The notes under the pieces are model-generated. The model saw nothing but the letters and a program-made list of their open reading frames with translations, searched no databases and was not told where the DNA came from. Of a DNA stretch of 40,352 nucleotides, positions 40,150 through 40,352 are shown one piece after another. The first letter of the stretch is position 1, and every line of letters begins with the position of its first letter. A program made the translations under genes and the position numbers. The stretch comes from Acidobacteriota bacterium (lineage in GTDB: Bacteria; Acidobacteriota; Holophagae; Acanthopleuribacterales; Acanthopleuribacteraceae), in assembly GCA_030066195.1 (NCBI GenBank), contig JASJCB010000163.1, positions 1-40,352 of the forward strand. The letters are read 5' to 3'.

Positions 40150-40352
40150 TTGCGGTTGTCATTGGTTGTAGCGATAAATTCAGGGTCAAAGATTCCGTTC
40201 TGATTCCGCAACCCGGAAAAGTCAGGAGCAAAGAATCAGGCCTCATTCCTCGACCCGGAAAAGTCAGGGGCAAAGAATGTGAACTGGTTTTTTGCGCACT
40301 GAAAAGTAATGTGAAAGAAATCAGTTGTGGTTCCTTGACCCTGACTTTTCGG
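40150..40352. repeat. Dispersed repeat copy C, cut by the window end
   Basis: Colinear with 10834-11035 of copy A, from the shared head TTGCGGTTGTCATTGGTTGT through four 42-nt dyad units to the shared CTTTTCGG at the last base. The minus-strand frame open across it (40016-40273) only translates the repeat and is not a gene. Confidence 0.75.

Noticed and set aside
40016..40273. Minus-strand ORF of 85 codons at the right end
   Set aside because: It only translates the 42-nt repeat, giving a repetitive FPG-type peptide.
1..40352. tRNA or rRNA genes
   Set aside because: I looked for cloverleaf arms and conserved rRNA segments and recognised none; a tRNAscan or Infernal run would settle this.

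Overview
The window reads as chromosome of a Gram-negative bacterium with a large, repeat-rich genome of moderately high GC. The Ser/Thr kinase carrying TPRs, the CHASE2-type and CapC-type membrane proteins, the many short palindromic repeats and the strong GGAGG-type ribosome binding sites would fit Acidobacteriota (Acanthopleuribacter-like) or a similar deep-branching phylum. That placement is inference only; no rRNA, tRNA or other phylogenetic marker is present.

Layout. (1) 0.2-1.9 kb: an MvdC/MvdD-type ATP-grasp ligase facing a histidine-phosphatase-fold protein that has lost its catalytic histidines. (2) 2.2-9.4 kb, minus strand: a four-gene translationally coupled envelope operon (CHASE2-like membrane protein, a protein with a duplicated CapC/PgsC-like membrane module and a large soluble part, and two exported proteins). 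(3) 9.7-10.5 kb: a PD-(D/E)XK-like protein. (4) 10.5-11.7 kb: a gene remnant and a 42-nt tandem dyad repeat. (5) 11.7-20.5 kb, plus strand: ten tightly packed genes with no recognisable enzyme. They are a repeat-helical protein, a TPR protein, five paralogous small proteins plus one divergent relative fused to an Ig-like domain, a very highly charged helical protein, and a long coiled coil ending in a PASTA domain; the last paralogue also ends in PASTA. Related copies of one dispersed repeat lie on both sides. This is the best candidate for an undescribed multi-component system.

(6) 21.6-31.5 kb, plus strand: a tailoring-enzyme cluster with two flavoproteins (one with the flavin-dependent halogenase signature), a ThiF-nitroreductase fusion of Rv1355c type, a GNAT, an O-methyltransferase, a cysteine-free AhpD-like protein, an AhpD-like protein with an in-frame UGA at the second active-site cysteine (CxxU, probable selenoprotein, with a SECIS-like hairpin), and a dienelactone hydrolase. 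It looks like a specialised-metabolite or redox pathway with no PKS/NRPS in view. (7) 31.7-33.9 kb: an AT-rich islet with two small membrane proteins and an IS3-type OrfA remnant. (8) 34.0-37.7 kb, minus strand: a secreted SBBP-like protein and a PknB-like kinase with TPRs. (9) 38.2-40.35 kb: one beta-rich hypothetical protein, then several different palindromic elements, a decayed fragment of a kinase paralogue, and another copy of the 42-nt repeat running off the right edge.

All family names come from motif recognition by eye; no database search was run.
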